DNA from: Verrucomicrobiota bacterium
Lineage (GTDB): Bacteria; Verrucomicrobiota; Verrucomicrobiia; Limisphaerales; UBA8199
DNA length: 64,000 nt
Direction: 5' to 3'
NCBI GenBank assembly: GCA_012517205.1
Contig: JAAYVL010000153.1
Location: forward strand, 24,667 to 88,666
Made by a program: the position numbers and the translations under genes. Each line of letters begins with the position of its first letter. Within the stretch, counting starts at the first letter, position 1. Positions 30,370 to 42,816 of this stretch are shown here, one piece after another. Below the pieces are notes generated by a model that did not search any database, was not told where the DNA came from, and saw only the letters and a list, made by a program, of their open reading frames with translations.

Positions 30370-31929
30370 ATGACAGACAACAAAGTGCGCTGTGTTTACC
30401 CGAGGCTGCAGTTGGCCTATCTGCTGCAATTTGCGATTTGGGGGAGTTGGTGTGTGGCCTTGGGCGGCTATTTGAACGGGAAGATGAGCGGCCCGCATAT
30501 TGGCTACCTGTATATGGCGATTCCGTGGGGGGCGATTATTGCGCCGATGTTTATCGGGCCGATTGCGGATCGGTATTTTTCCGCTCAAAAGATGCTGGGG
30601 CTTCTGCACCTGATCTCAGGGGCGGCGCTGGTGGCGAGCGGCGTGATTTGCGCGCAGGCCGAGGCGGGGGCGGCGGCTGGCACGGTCTCGATCCCCTTCG
30701 GGCCACTGATGGCGTTGATGTTGATTTCCGGGGTCTGCTTTATGCCGTCCATCCCGCTGATTAACACGGTGGTGTTCAAGCACATACCGGATTCAGCCAA
30801 GGCGCCCAAGGTCTTTATCTTTGGGACGGCCGGCTGGATTATCGTGAACCTGGTCGTGGAAGTCTTCGGGGGAGGGGCGGCTCGTCCTAATTTCTTTTTC
30901 ATCGGTGGCGGCTGCGGGCTGTTCCTCGGGCTTTACTCATTTACATTGCCGGATACTCCGCCCAAGGGGGCGCCGGCGAAAGGAGCCCGGACGGATACTT
31001 TCGGCCTGGGGGCCTTGTCGTTGTTGAAGTCCCCCACGTTTAGCGTCTTCATACTTTGCGCGTTCATGGCGAGCATTTTCGGGAGCAACTACTTTTTCCC
31101 GTCGGTGGTGCCCTATCTGAGCGAGTATGGTTACCCGGCGCCGGTGGCACTGGGCACGCTCAACCAGTTTTCCGAGCTGTTTTTCATGGCAATCCTGCCG
31201 TTTTGCGTCGCCCGGATAGGGCTCAAGTGGGTGCTGGTGATTGGCATGGGTGCCTGGGCGGCCCGCTATTTCATCTTTACGCTGGCGGGGTTCCAGTTTG
31301 CGCTGATCGGGTTGCTCTTCCACGGGATGGGGTATGCGTTCCTTTATGTGGCGGCCTATATGTTTGGCGACCGGGTGGCCCCGGCGCATCTCAAGGCGAG
31401 CGTCCAGAGTTTGCTGGCGTTTTTGCTGTTGGGAGTCGGCCAGGTGCTCAGCGGTTACGCGTTCGGCTACCAGTTTGACCGCAATGCCCCGGCCATCACC
31501 AAGACGGTGGCGGTCGAGGAAGGGCAGCCGGGGAAAGCGCTCCCGGCATGGAATGACCCGGCGATGGAAACCTCGGCTTGGCGTTATTTGGACCTGACCA
31601 AGTCGGTCAAATATCTCTGTGGCGATAAGAACGTATTCAACTTCGGGGAGCACCTCGGGATGTACACCCAGCCGGACGGTTCCATTGACCTGGATAAGCT
31701 GCCGGAAAACTGGGAAGCGGGCGGGGTGAATTACACCCGGGCAGAGTTGAAGGCGACGTTCGAGCGGATTGGGACCAAGGTCACCCGCGAGGACTATTTG
31801 AAAGCCCAGCGGCACAACTGGAAGGGGTTCTTCATTCCGGCAGCCATTTTCGTGCTCGTGTGGACGCTCTTGTTCAGTGTGTTTGGCCGGCAGCCGGCGG
31901 CGGCGCCGGCTGAGCCCGCGAAGAGCTAA
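30370..31929 (+). CDS. MFS transporter, nucleoside permease (NupG-like) type
   Basis: Multiple TM helices; LQLAYLLQFAIWGSWCVALGGYL, IAPMFIGPIADRYFSAQKMLGLLHLISG, MGAWAARYFIF. Confidence 0.8.
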   Translation: MTDNKVRCVYPRLQLAYLLQFAIWGSWCVALGGYLNGKMSGPHIGYLYMAIPWGAIIAPMFIGPIADRYFSAQKMLGLLHLISGAALVASGVICAQAEAGAAAGTVSIPFGPLMALMLISGVCFMPSIPLINTVVFKHIPDSAKAPKVFIFGTAGWIIVNLVVEVFGGGAARPNFFFIGGGCGLFLGLYSFTLPDTPPKGAPAKGARTDTFGLGALSLLKSPTFSVFILCAFMASIFGSNYFFPSVVPYLSEYGYPAPVALGTLNQFSELFFMAILPFCVARIGLKWVLVIGMGAWAARYFIFTLAGFQFALIGLLFHGMGYAFLYVAAYMFGDRVAPAHLKASVQSLLAFLLLGVGQVLSGYAFGYQFDRNAPAITKTVAVEEGQPGKALPAWNDPAMETSAWRYLDLTKSVKYLCGDKNVFNFGEHLGMYTQPDGSIDLDKLPENWEAGGVNYTRAELKATFERIGTKVTREDYLKAQRHNWKGFFIPAAIFVLVWTLLFSVFGRQPAAAPAEPAKS

Positions 31930-32404
31930 ATGGGAGCCGGTCCCCGAGGGGCGCGGCATCGAGCGCCACGGCTGGCGGCGAGGGTTCGTCGCGCGCCGGC
32001 GCGGCGGTTTTGGTGAAAGGCCGCAAATGCGAGGGTGCGTGATAGGGGCTGCTGCCGGCTGGCCGCCTTTGGCGCGGACTGCTGCTGGGGTGGCAGGGAT
32101 GTCGTGGGCTGCAGTCCAGTAGCGCCCCGCCGAGGGCGGTCGGGGGCCTGCCGGCACGGTTTCTAAAGGGGCGGCCTTGCGAAGGCGAGTCGTTCCTGAC
32201 CGGGGATTTATCCGTCTCCGTGCCCCAAACAGCCGTCGGCTATCCGCGCACGCCCGCATTGTCGCCGCGCAGGCGGCGCTCTTCCAAACAAACCGCTTGG
32301 GGGACAGGCTCTAAACGGGGGGCTGCTCTATCCGGTTTGGAGCGTGGAGTGCGGGGTGCGGCCTCGCGCACGGCGCGACCCCGGATCGCCGGCGGCCTTG
32401 TTGC

Positions 32405-33283
32405 CTACTTCAACACTCCCACTGCCTTCATCGTCGCCTGCAGAACCCGCCGTTTTCGCGGGGGCAGGGGCACGAGGGGCAGGCGGTATTCCTCTTTGAT
32501 CAGGCCGAGCATCGCCAGAGCCGCCTTTACGGGAATCGGGTTGGTCTCGAGGAACAGGTCTTTGAAAAGCGGGTAGTATCGTTGGTGCAGCTTGAGGGCC
32601 GTTTCGGTTTTGCCGGCGGCAAACGCGCGCACCATGCGCGCAACCTGGCGCGGGATGACATTTGAGGCCACGCTGATGACGCCCTGCGCGCCCACCGCCA
32701 TGAACGGCAGGGTGAGCGAATCGTCGCCGCTGAGAATCACGAAGCGCGGCCCGAGCGCGGCCCGCAACTGGCTCACGCGGTCCGCGTGGCCGCCCGCTTC
32801 CTTGATGCCGATGATGTTCCGGCATTCGCGCGCCAGCCGCCGGGTGGTGTCCACGCCGATTTCGACGCCGCAGCGGCCGGGGATGCTGTAGAGCATGAGG
32901 GGCAGGCGCGTGCTCCGCGCGACCTGGCGGAAGTGCTGGAACAGGCCTTCGGGCGTGGGTTTGTTGTAGTAGGGCGCCACTTGGAGGGAGCCGTCGGCCC
33001 CGGCTCGCTCCGCCTGTTCCGTCAAAAAGACCGCTTCGCTGGTGGAATTGCCTCCCGTGCCCGCGAGCACTTTAATTTGCCGCCGCGCAAACTTTACGGC
33101 CAGCGCAATGAGGTGGACGTGCTCGTTGTAATCCACCGTCGGCGATTCGCCGGTGGTGCCCACGGGGACGATTCCGTCCACGCCCGCCTGCACCTGGAGT
33201 CGGACCAGCCGTTCCAGCGCCAGCTCGTCAATCGCGCCGTTCCGGAACGGCGTCACCAGGGCGGTGTAGGTTCCGGCAAACAT
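32405..33283 (-). CDS. dapA: 4-hydroxy-tetrahydrodipicolinate synthase
   Basis: GTYTALVTPFRNGAIDELALERLV, GIVPVGTTGESPTVDYNEH, YYNKPTPEGLFQHF, MLYSIPGRCGVEI, GIKEAGG. Confidence 0.95.
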   Translation of the reverse strand: MFAGTYTALVTPFRNGAIDELALERLVRLQVQAGVDGIVPVGTTGESPTVDYNEHVHLIALAVKFARRQIKVLAGTGGNSTSEAVFLTEQAERAGADGSLQVAPYYNKPTPEGLFQHFRQVARSTRLPLMLYSIPGRCGVEIGVDTTRRLARECRNIIGIKEAGGHADRVSQLRAALGPRFVILSGDDSLTLPFMAVGAQGVISVASNVIPRQVARMVRAFAAGKTETALKLHQRYYPLFKDLFLETNPIPVKAALAMLGLIKEEYRLPLVPLPPRKRRVLQATMKAVGVLK

Positions 33284-33284
33284 C

Positions 33285-34094
33285 CTAAAGCTCAATCCTT
33301 CCTTCGAAGACGAATTCCGCGGGGCCGCTCAGCCGCACGTCGGCAAATTCCCCGCCTTCATCCTTGAAGCTGACTTCCAATTCCCCGCCGCTGCGGACCT
33401 GGATTCTGACGGGGGACGAGAGGCCGTATCGCCGCGCCGCAATCAGCGCCACGGCGGTCACCCCGGTGCCGCACGCCAACGTTTCGCCCTCCACTCCGCG
33501 CTCGAAGGTTCGCACCCGGAGGTGGTTGGGCCCCAGCCGTTGCGCAAAATCCACGTTGGTGCCCTGGGGGCCGAAGTGCGGGTGCTGGCGGATTTCCGGC
33601 CCGAGCTGCGCCATCGCCACTCGATCGGTATCCGGCACGAAGATTACCGCGTGCGGCACTCCCGTATTGATCGAATGAATCGTTTCCGTGCCCGTGGAAA
33701 GCGGCACCGGTTCATTAAGCCGCAGATCCCGGGGGCGGGTCAGGTTGACGGTGACGCGCTCGCCCTGAAAGCTCGCGGTGATGATGCCCGCCCCGGTCTC
33801 GAAGGTGAGTTCGCCCGGCGGCCCGGTCAGCCGTTGCACGAACCGGGCAAAACAGCGCGCGCCGTTGCCGCACATCTCGCCGGAGCTTCCATCGCAGTTA
33901 TAGAACTCCCAGCCCCAGTCCGCCTGGCCCGAGGGGGAGGGGCCCAGGAGTATGACGCCGTCCGCGCCCACTCCCCGATGCCGGTCGCAGAGGCGCACGA
34001 TTTGATCGCGGGTGAGCCGGACTTTCTGTGCCCGGTTGTCAACCAGCACAAAGTCGTTTCCCGCGCCGTTCATTTTGGTGAAGTCCAGAACCAT
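33285..34094 (-). CDS. dapF: Diaminopimelate epimerase
   Basis: FTKMNGAGNDFVLVDNR, NCDGSSGEMCGNGARCFARFV, RTFERGVEGETLACGTGVTAVAL. Confidence 0.97.
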   Translation of the reverse strand: MVLDFTKMNGAGNDFVLVDNRAQKVRLTRDQIVRLCDRHRGVGADGVILLGPSPSGQADWGWEFYNCDGSSGEMCGNGARCFARFVQRLTGPPGELTFETGAGIITASFQGERVTVNLTRPRDLRLNEPVPLSTGTETIHSINTGVPHAVIFVPDTDRVAMAQLGPEIRQHPHFGPQGTNVDFAQRLGPNHLRVRTFERGVEGETLACGTGVTAVALIAARRYGLSSPVRIQVRSGGELEVSFKDEGGEFADVRLSGPAEFVFEGRIEL

Positions 34095-34156
34095 TAAGCG
34101 GAAGGCTAAGGCGTGGCGGGGCAAGTGTCGAGACGGGAGTCGCGCCGATGGCGGCA

Positions 34157-35452
34157 TCACAGCCTAAGCAGGATGCCGGCGCGGGTCGCGCTCCACGTGA
34201 TGACCATGATCAGAAGGGTCAGGACGCCGGCGTTCAGGGCGCCGGGCCAGCCGCTATGGTATTGCCACAGCAAGCCCGGCAGGCCCAGCACGGTAAAGAA
34301 GTTGGCGAGAATGCCAGGCAGAATGTAGGCCAGCAGCGCGTTCTGGCCGATGGGCACCAGCGGCCTGGCCCAGCGCTGCAGGTGGCCCAGGTCCATAAGG
34401 CAATACACGAACAAAAACGCCAGGCAGCAAAGCCCGCCGGTGACCAGGGTGTAGGAATCCGTCGCGGCGGTTTTATTGATGCCATGCAGCGGGCGGAGCA
34501 GGGTGCCCGCGAGGTAGAGCCCCAGCCCAAACCCCAGCAGGAACCGAACCCGGACGGCGGGCCGGAGCGCGGCTGCTTCCCCCACGAAACTATTTCCGAC
34601 CAGCACGCCAATCATGACATTGGCAGCCGTGCTGCCCAGAACCGGCCCGACCCCGACGAAGCTGCGGATGGGGCCTAGCCAATCGAGCACGCCGTGCTTG
34701 TCGCCGATGTAAAGCGCGATCAGAAAGCCGAGCATGCCCATGAGCGCAACGGAGCTGCCGCGAAATGCCAGGTAGGCCAGGCAGCAGACGAGATAGGCCC
34801 AGCCAATCAGGCCCAGAATGCCCCACCAGGCATGTTGCAGCCAGACAACCTGCCCCTCCGCATTCTGGCCGCGGAAAGCAATCAGCAAACCTGCCAGCAC
34901 GAGGGCGGCCAGGGCGCGCAGCCCCAGGAAAATCCGCTGTTTCATGCGCGGCGCGACGGCAGGATAACTATTCCACAGCGCCACGACCGCCAGCATGGCC
35001 AGCAGAAACCAAAGGCTTTTGCTCAGGCCGGTGGCGTCGGCCGAGTAATAACTCGAATTGACCATGATGACCCCGACGAACAGCAGCGCGGCGGAGCGCG
35101 TAACCACGCGCCGCAGCAGAGAGAATCCGGATTCGCCCCGGGCCATGCGCTTATGCAGCGCCAATGGAATTGCGACGCCGACGATGAACAGAAACCCTGG
35201 AAACACCACATCTACAAACGTATAGCCTTCCTGTTCCGGGGGCAGGTGTTTGGCCCACGCGGGGATGTTTTTCACCCCGGCGAGATAGTTGACGAGCGTC
35301 ATTGCCAGGATCACCAGGCCGCGGAAGGCATCCAGCGAGACCAGGCGGCCGGGCGCGCCCGCGGACGGGACGCCGGAGAGGCCCGGGGATGCGCGGTGCG
35401 GCAAAGTCTGCAGGATGGCGGCAGAAGCGGGGGCAGCCGGCGACGGTTTCAT
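34157..35452 (-). CDS. DUF5009/acyltransferase-like (HGSNAT-like) integral membrane protein
   Basis: RLVSLDAFRGLVILAMTLVNYLAG...FVDVVFPGFLFIVGVAIPLAL; approximately ten TM segments. Confidence 0.8.
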   Translation of the reverse strand: MKPSPAAPASAAILQTLPHRASPGLSGVPSAGAPGRLVSLDAFRGLVILAMTLVNYLAGVKNIPAWAKHLPPEQEGYTFVDVVFPGFLFIVGVAIPLALHKRMARGESGFSLLRRVVTRSAALLFVGVIMVNSSYYSADATGLSKSLWFLLAMLAVVALWNSYPAVAPRMKQRIFLGLRALAALVLAGLLIAFRGQNAEGQVVWLQHAWWGILGLIGWAYLVCCLAYLAFRGSSVALMGMLGFLIALYIGDKHGVLDWLGPIRSFVGVGPVLGSTAANVMIGVLVGNSFVGEAAALRPAVRVRFLLGFGLGLYLAGTLLRPLHGINKTAATDSYTLVTGGLCCLAFLFVYCLMDLGHLQRWARPLVPIGQNALLAYILPGILANFFTVLGLPGLLWQYHSGWPGALNAGVLTLLIMVITWSATRAGILLRL

Positions 35453-35872
35453 GCTCCGCAATCTGAACCAATCGCGGGCCGGCGACAAGCAGAAGCCGCT
35501 GGCGGGCGGATGCTCTGTTCTGCCCGGCGGGCGGGCGCCCCGGATACTCCAAGCCCGGGCGCAACTCCAGGGAGTCACGCCCGGGCTTATTCCCAGGACA
35601 GGGCAGCTTTCATACCTTTCCCCGCCGCCCCTGGTCTTTAATCCCCACAAACACCACCAACTCTCGCGCGGTATCCAGAACCGCAAGAGTAAGTTAACGC
35701 AAAGCCCCCGGGAGGTATAGTCAGCCAATGGCGGATTATTTTGTAAGGGAAATCCTTATCGATCGGGGGCCGACGCGCTCTGCTTCCTTTCCCAAAAAAA
35801 AGCGCAGTCAGCGAAGACCGCGCTAAGGGCGGGCGGCGCGGAGGTAGAGCGTTTCCGGCCGCCATCAGCCTG

Positions 35873-35887
35873 TTCCGTTTAACGGAA
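35873..35887. promoter_or_regulatory. 15-bp palindrome TTCCGTTTAACGGAA, candidate operator
   Basis: 7-bp arms around one base; in the intergenic region upstream of pilB. Confidence 0.35.
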
Positions 35888-36051
35888 TACAGCACTATCC
35901 TTTCTCGTTGGAGAGGCCGCAATGCCAATAAATACGCAAGCAACCGCTGTGTAGTTCTACGGATAAAAGCGCCGCGGCGGGAACAGGCCGGGGGCAGCCT
36001 CCCAGCCAGGGGGGGGGCGCGCCTGATGGCCAGATTTTGGCACCGCGCGGA

Positions 36052-36079
36052 TTGACATTACCGATTGGGTTAGTATGCT
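36052..36079 (+). promoter_or_regulatory. Candidate sigma70-type promoter for the pil operon
   Basis: TTGACA (36052-36057), 16-bp spacer, TATGCT (36074-36079), about 47 bp before the GTG start. Confidence 0.55.
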
Positions 36080-36125
36080 GCTACACAAGTTTCTAACGAC
36101 ATTCGTGCGTAGCATAAAATAAACT

Positions 36126-37844
<1,719 letters not shown>

Positions 37845-37975
37845 ATGCCCCGCCGGAAAGCAACGCAATGAGCAGTGTGACGAAAGCGCGGCGGCGCTGT
37901 CCAATGATTCAAAGCCCGGGGACGGTGCAGCGGGGTGGCGCGCCGGCGGGAACCGCCGCTTAACTGGATTCAAGC

Positions 37976-39097
37976 ATGTCTTACTCAATGTCCGATCTGT
38001 TGCAGTTGGTCGTCTCCGAAGGAGCGTCCGACCTCCACATCCGCGTGGGCACGGCGCCCGTCATCCGCGTGCACGGCATTTTGCACCGGGTGGAAGGCCC
38101 CTCCTTGTCGCCGGAAGACAGCGAAGAACTGATGCGCAGCATCACCTCGGAAGACCACATCCAGCACGTGCGCGAGCGCGGCGGCGCCGACTTCGGCTTT
38201 GCCTTTGGCGATATGGCCCGCTTCCGCGTCAGCGTGTTCAAGGAAAAGGGCAACTTCGGCCTGGTGCTGCGCCAGATTCCCAACAAGATGCTCACCATGG
38301 AGCAGATCGGGCTGCCGCCCTCGGCCAAGGAACTGCTCTACAAGCCGCGCGGCCTGGTGCTCGTGACCGGCCCCACCGGCTCGGGCAAGACCACCACGCT
38401 CGCGTCCATGATCAACATCATCAACGAAGAACGCGACGAGGCGCACATCGTCACCATCGAAGACCCCATCGAGTACTACCACAAACACAAGAAAGCCCTC
38501 ATCACCCAGCGCGAAATCGGCGTGGACGTGCCGAACTTCGCCGAGGCGCTCCGGCGCGTGCTGCGCCAGGACCCGGACGTGATCCTAGTCGGGGAAATGC
38601 GCGATTTGGAGACCATTGACGCGGCCATCACGGCGGCCGAGACCGGGCACCTGGTATTCGGCACGCTGCACACCACCGGCGCCGCCAAGACGATTGACCG
38701 TCTCGTCAACGCTTTCCCCACGAACCAGCAGGAGCAAATCCGCATCCAGCTCTCCACCGTCTTGCAGAGCGTCATCTCCCAACTGCTGATCCCGCGCGTG
38801 GACAAGCCGGGGCGCGTGGCGGTCTTCGAGATCATGATGAACACCCCGTCGGTGGCCGCCTTGATTCGCGACAACAAGACCTTCCGCATTCAGTCCGACA
38901 TCCAGACCGGCGCCAAATACGGGATGGTGACGCTGGATAGCTTCCTGATTGACAAATACCTGGCCGGGATGATTGCCCGCGAGGAAGTGATCACCAAGTC
39001 CCAGGACCCGGTTACCATCCAGGCCAAACTGCAGGAGCTGGAGCTGGCGGCGGCGGTGGGCGCCGACGCGCAAGCCGTGGTCGAAGGAAAAGTGTAA
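37976..39097 (+). CDS. pilT: Pilus retraction ATPase PilT
   Basis: [101 protein letters not shown]. Confidence 0.97.
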   Translation: MSYSMSDLLQLVVSEGASDLHIRVGTAPVIRVHGILHRVEGPSLSPEDSEELMRSITSEDHIQHVRERGGADFGFAFGDMARFRVSVFKEKGNFGLVLRQIPNKMLTMEQIGLPPSAKELLYKPRGLVLVTGPTGSGKTTTLASMINIINEERDEAHIVTIEDPIEYYHKHKKALITQREIGVDVPNFAEALRRVLRQDPDVILVGEMRDLETIDAAITAAETGHLVFGTLHTTGAAKTIDRLVNAFPTNQQEQIRIQLSTVLQSVISQLLIPRVDKPGRVAVFEIMMNTPSVAALIRDNKTFRIQSDIQTGAKYGMVTLDSFLIDKYLAGMIAREEVITKSQDPVTIQAKLQELELAAAVGADAQAVVEGKV

Positions 39098-39109
39098 TCC
39101 CGCCGTCGT

Positions 39110-40816
39110 ATGTCCGAAGAGATTCACGATCCCCTGCTGGCCCTGATCAAATCCCAAGGCCTGATTGACGACCTGCAGTACGAGGAGGTGCTCGGCGAAC
39201 TCAAGCGCACCGGCAAGCCCGTGGCGCAAATCCTGACGGACTTTGGCCTCCTGGACTTGGACACCGTTCTGCAGGTCATCGCGGATCACCTGGGCGCTTC
39301 GACCGTGACCATCCACGAGCGGGATTTGACGCCAGAGCTGCTGCGCGTCATTCCGGCCAAGACCGCGCGCATGTACCAGTGCCTGCCCGTGGGAATGGCC
39401 GGCTCCACCGTGCAAGTCGCGCTGGCCGACCCGCTGAATGTCAGCCGCATTGACGAACTTGGTTTCGTCATCAAACGGGACATCCAACTGGTCGTGGCCG
39501 ACCCGGGCCAGGTCCAGAAAGCCATCGAGAAGTTCTATCCGCAGGAGAGCGAAAGCGTCGCGGACGTGCTGAAGGAGCTGGGCGACGACCAGGAAATCGC
39601 GCGGGAAGCCAGCGAGCTGGCCGTCACCGATGACGCGGCCATGATGGCGCACATGGCCGACCAGGCCCCCATCGTCCGCTTCGTCAATCTCGTCCTGTTC
39701 CAGGCCGTCCAGGACCGCGCCAGCGACATTCACTTCGAGCCGTTCGAGACCGAGTTCAAAATCCGCTACCGCGTGGACGGCGCCCTTTACGAGATGGCCC
39801 CGCCGCCCAAGCACCTGGCCTTGCCGGTGGTTTCCCGCCTCAAGGTCATGGCCAACCTGAACATCTCGGAGCGCCGCCTGCCGCAGGACGGGCGCATCAC
39901 TTACCCTCTCGGCAATCGCACCATTGACCTGCGCGTTTCGACCCTGCCCACGCAATTCGGCGAGTCGGTCGTGCTGCGTGTTCTGGACCGCGCCGCCGTC
40001 AGCCTCGAACTCGAAACGCTGGGCTTCCCCAAGTTCCTCTACGATTACACCGTCGAGACTATTCAGCGGCCCAATGGCATCTTCGTCGTCACCGGGCCGA
40101 CCGGCTGCGGCAAGACCACCACCCTCTACTCCTGCCTCCGCCGGGTGAACACCATTGACTCCAAGCTGCTCACCGCGGAAGACCCGGTCGAATACGACAT
40201 TGACGGCATCATGCAGGTGGCCATCAACGAGAGCGTCGGGCTGACCTTCAGCAAAGCCCTGCGCTCCTTCCTGCGCCAGGACCCCGATATCATCATGGTC
40301 GGCGAAATGCGCGACCTGGAGACGGCGCAGATCTCCATCCAGGCCTCCCTGACGGGGCACCTGGTGCTCAGCACCCTGCACACCAACGACGCCCCCGGCG
40401 CCGTCACGCGTCTGATTGACATGGGCGTGGAGCCCTTCCTGATTTCCTCGACCATGGTGGCCGTCATTGGCCAGCGGCTGGTGCGCACCATCTGCAAGAA
40501 CTGCCGCACCCCCTTCGAGCCCACCGAAGCGCAGTTGGCGCTCCTCAACCTGTCCGCGCACGATCTGGGCGATAAATCCTTTTATTATGGCCGCGGTTGC
40601 TCCGCCTGCAACGACACCGGCTACCGGGGGCGCAAGGGCATCTTTGAATTGCTCATTATCAATGACGCCATCCGCCTCTTGATCAATGAACGCGCCCCCA
40701 CCGTCGTCATGCGCCAGAAGGCCGTCGAGCAGGGCATGATCCCCCTCCGCGAGGACGGCCTGCGCAGCATTTTCGACGGCGACACCACCATCGAAGAAGT
40801 CGTCAAATACACCTAA
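39110..40816 (+). CDS. Second PilB/GspE-type assembly ATPase
   Basis: [53 protein letters not shown]...[19 protein letters not shown]. Confidence 0.95.
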   Translation: MSEEIHDPLLALIKSQGLIDDLQYEEVLGELKRTGKPVAQILTDFGLLDLDTVLQVIADHLGASTVTIHERDLTPELLRVIPAKTARMYQCLPVGMAGSTVQVALADPLNVSRIDELGFVIKRDIQLVVADPGQVQKAIEKFYPQESESVADVLKELGDDQEIAREASELAVTDDAAMMAHMADQAPIVRFVNLVLFQAVQDRASDIHFEPFETEFKIRYRVDGALYEMAPPPKHLALPVVSRLKVMANLNISERRLPQDGRITYPLGNRTIDLRVSTLPTQFGESVVLRVLDRAAVSLELETLGFPKFLYDYTVETIQRPNGIFVVTGPTGCGKTTTLYSCLRRVNTIDSKLLTAEDPVEYDIDGIMQVAINESVGLTFSKALRSFLRQDPDIIMVGEMRDLETAQISIQASLTGHLVLSTLHTNDAPGAVTRLIDMGVEPFLISSTMVAVIGQRLVRTICKNCRTPFEPTEAQLALLNLSAHDLGDKSFYYGRGCSACNDTGYRGRKGIFELLIINDAIRLLINERAPTVVMRQKAVEQGMIPLREDGLRSIFDGDTTIEEVVKYT

Positions 40817-40831
40817 CGCGAACGGACCCTT

Positions 40832-42154
40832 ATGCCCAAATACACCTACGTGGCGATGGACGCCCATGGCAAGGAGAGCAAAGGCACGCTCGAGGTCGCC
40901 AGCCAGAACGAGGCCATCAGCCGGGTCAAAGACATGGGCCTCTTCCCGACCAAAATCGTGGAAGTGGACAAGGCCAAGGCCAAGCCCGACAAAAAGAGCG
41001 CGCCGGCGGCCAAATCCGGCGCTAAAAAGGGCGGCAAGGGCCTCAATGTCAACATCAACATCAAAATCCCCGGCCTGGGCGGACGGGTTAAATCCAAGGT
41101 TCTGACCACCTTCACCCGCCAGCTAGCCACGCTGGTGGATGCCGGCCTGCCGCTGCTGCGCGGTTTGCGCGTGCTGGAAAAGCAGGAACGCAACGCCACC
41201 CTCAAGGGCATCATTAACGAACTGGCGATAGCCATCGAAGGCGGCAGCACCTTCTCCGAGGGCCTGGCCCAGCATCCGAAAGTCTTTAACCGGCTCTTCG
41301 TCAACATGGTCAAGGCCGGCGAACTGGGCGGCGTGCTCGAAGTGGTCTTGAACCGCCTGTCCGAATTCATGGAGAAAGCCCAGAAGATCAAGGGCAAAGT
41401 AGTCGCGGCCATGTTCTATCCCGTTGCCGTGCTGGTTGTTGCCGTGATCATCCTGAGCATCCTCATGGTCTATGTCATCCCCAAGTTCAAAGAGGTATTC
41501 GCCGGCATGTTGGAGGGCGCGCAGCTCCCCGCCTTCACCCGTTTCGTCCTCGCCATCAGCGATACCATCCGGGAACACTTTGTGGCCACGCTCTCCATAT
41601 TGGGAGGCTTCGTCGTCCTGCTCATGCTGTTTATCCGCACCAAGTTCGGCCGGCGGGTCTTTGACAAGTTCAAGCTCAAAATGCCCGTCGTCGGCCCGGT
41701 GATCAACAAGGTCGCCATCTCCCGCTTTACCCGCACCTTGGGCACCCTGGTCAGCAGCGGCGTTCCCATCCTGCAAGCCCTGACCATCGTCAAGGAAACC
41801 GCCGGCAACGTCATCATCGCCAACGCCGTCGCCGCCGTCCATGAAAACGTCAAAGAGGGCGAAACCATCACCGCGCCGCTCGAAGCTTCCGGGGTCTTCC
41901 CCCCCATGGTCATCAGCATGGTGGACGTCGGTGAACAAACCGGCGCCCTGCCCGAAATGCTCCTCAAGATCGCTGATACCTACGACGATGAGGTGGACAA
42001 CGCCGTCGCGGCCATGACCTCCCTGCTCGAACCCATCATGATCATCTTCCTGGCCGTTATCGTTGGCAGTATCGTCATCGCCATGTTTCTGCCGCTTATC
42101 GAGCTGATGAACAAGGTCGGCAGCGAAGGTGGCGGCGGCGGCAAAGACGAATAA
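40832..42154 (+). CDS. pilC: Type II secretion system F family / PilC inner-membrane protein
   Basis: YVAMDAHGKESKGTLEVASQNEAISRVKDMGLFPTKI, TFTRQLATLVDAGLPLLRGLRVLE, FVNMVKAGELGGVLEVVLNRLSEFMEKAQKIKGKVVAAMFYP. Confidence 0.96.
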   Translation: MPKYTYVAMDAHGKESKGTLEVASQNEAISRVKDMGLFPTKIVEVDKAKAKPDKKSAPAAKSGAKKGGKGLNVNINIKIPGLGGRVKSKVLTTFTRQLATLVDAGLPLLRGLRVLEKQERNATLKGIINELAIAIEGGSTFSEGLAQHPKVFNRLFVNMVKAGELGGVLEVVLNRLSEFMEKAQKIKGKVVAAMFYPVAVLVVAVIILSILMVYVIPKFKEVFAGMLEGAQLPAFTRFVLAISDTIREHFVATLSILGGFVVLLMLFIRTKFGRRVFDKFKLKMPVVGPVINKVAISRFTRTLGTLVSSGVPILQALTIVKETAGNVIIANAVAAVHENVKEGETITAPLEASGVFPPMVISMVDVGEQTGALPEMLLKIADTYDDEVDNAVAAMTSLLEPIMIIFLAVIVGSIVIAMFLPLIELMNKVGSEGGGGGKDE

Positions 42155-42335
42155 CCCGTTCGCGCGAAAACCGAACTACCGGCAGCCACTGGCCGGCTTT
42201 GCGGCCCGCCCAGCCTGACCGGGTGGCAGGCTGGCGCAACCGCCCCTCGCAAGCCGGCCACGCAACCGGTGGGACATTGACAGCCAAAACCCAAGTGATA
42301 ATGGCTCCAGCAAGTCGCAATTATCGCAGCCGAAC

Positions 42336-42352
42336 TGTGCCAATTTGGCACA
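42336..42352. repeat. 17-bp palindrome TGTGCCAATTTGGCACA (companion motif, copy 3 left)
   Basis: 8-bp arms around central T; reverse complement occurs at 42800-42816. Confidence 0.85.
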
Positions 42353-42522
42353 CCGGCGCGCAGATAGCGCGACGGTTATCGTTGCCCAATCAGCCGCCAA
42401 AAACTTCGGGCATATAAAGCCACTCCGGAACCTCCGATCAGGCGAAGCAACTGCCCCGGCCACCAACCGCGTTCCATTTTAGCCAACTTCACTCCTTACA
42501 GGCTTTTCCCTGGCCAACCTCA

Positions 42523-42622
42523 AGCCGTGTACAAGGGGTGTACAACGGATGCTCATCGGATGTACAAAGGATTTTTCCTTGTAATCCCGGTGAGCATCCG
42601 TTGTACACCCCTTGTACACGGC
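42523..42622. repeat. Long hairpin repeat, copy 3
   Basis: 32-bp perfect inverted repeat GCCGTGTACAAGGGGTGTACAACGGATGCTCA (42524-42555) / TGAGCATCCGTTGTACACCCCTTGTACACGGC (42591-42622), with further pairing inside the loop. Confidence 0.95.
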
Positions 42623-42799
42623 CATATAGTCGGGTGAAAATAGGGTAAATTAGCGGAAATCAGAGGATTGGCTGATAAGACGTGGGGCAGGGGAGCGCCT
42701 GACTGGCTGAGGTGGATTGGGAGGGTATTTTGGATTTGAGGAAGCCTTCGGATGGGGTTTGCGCGTGAGGGTATGCAGGAATGGCCGCAGAGATGAGAG

Positions 42800-42816
42800 T
42801 GTGCCAAATTGGCACA
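42800..42816. repeat. 17-bp palindrome TGTGCCAAATTGGCACA (companion motif, copy 3 right)
   Basis: Exact reverse complement of 42336-42352. Confidence 0.85.

Noticed and set aside
38585-40867. 760-aa minus-strand ORF
   Set aside because: Antisense shadow of pilT and the second PilB gene; no recognisable domain.
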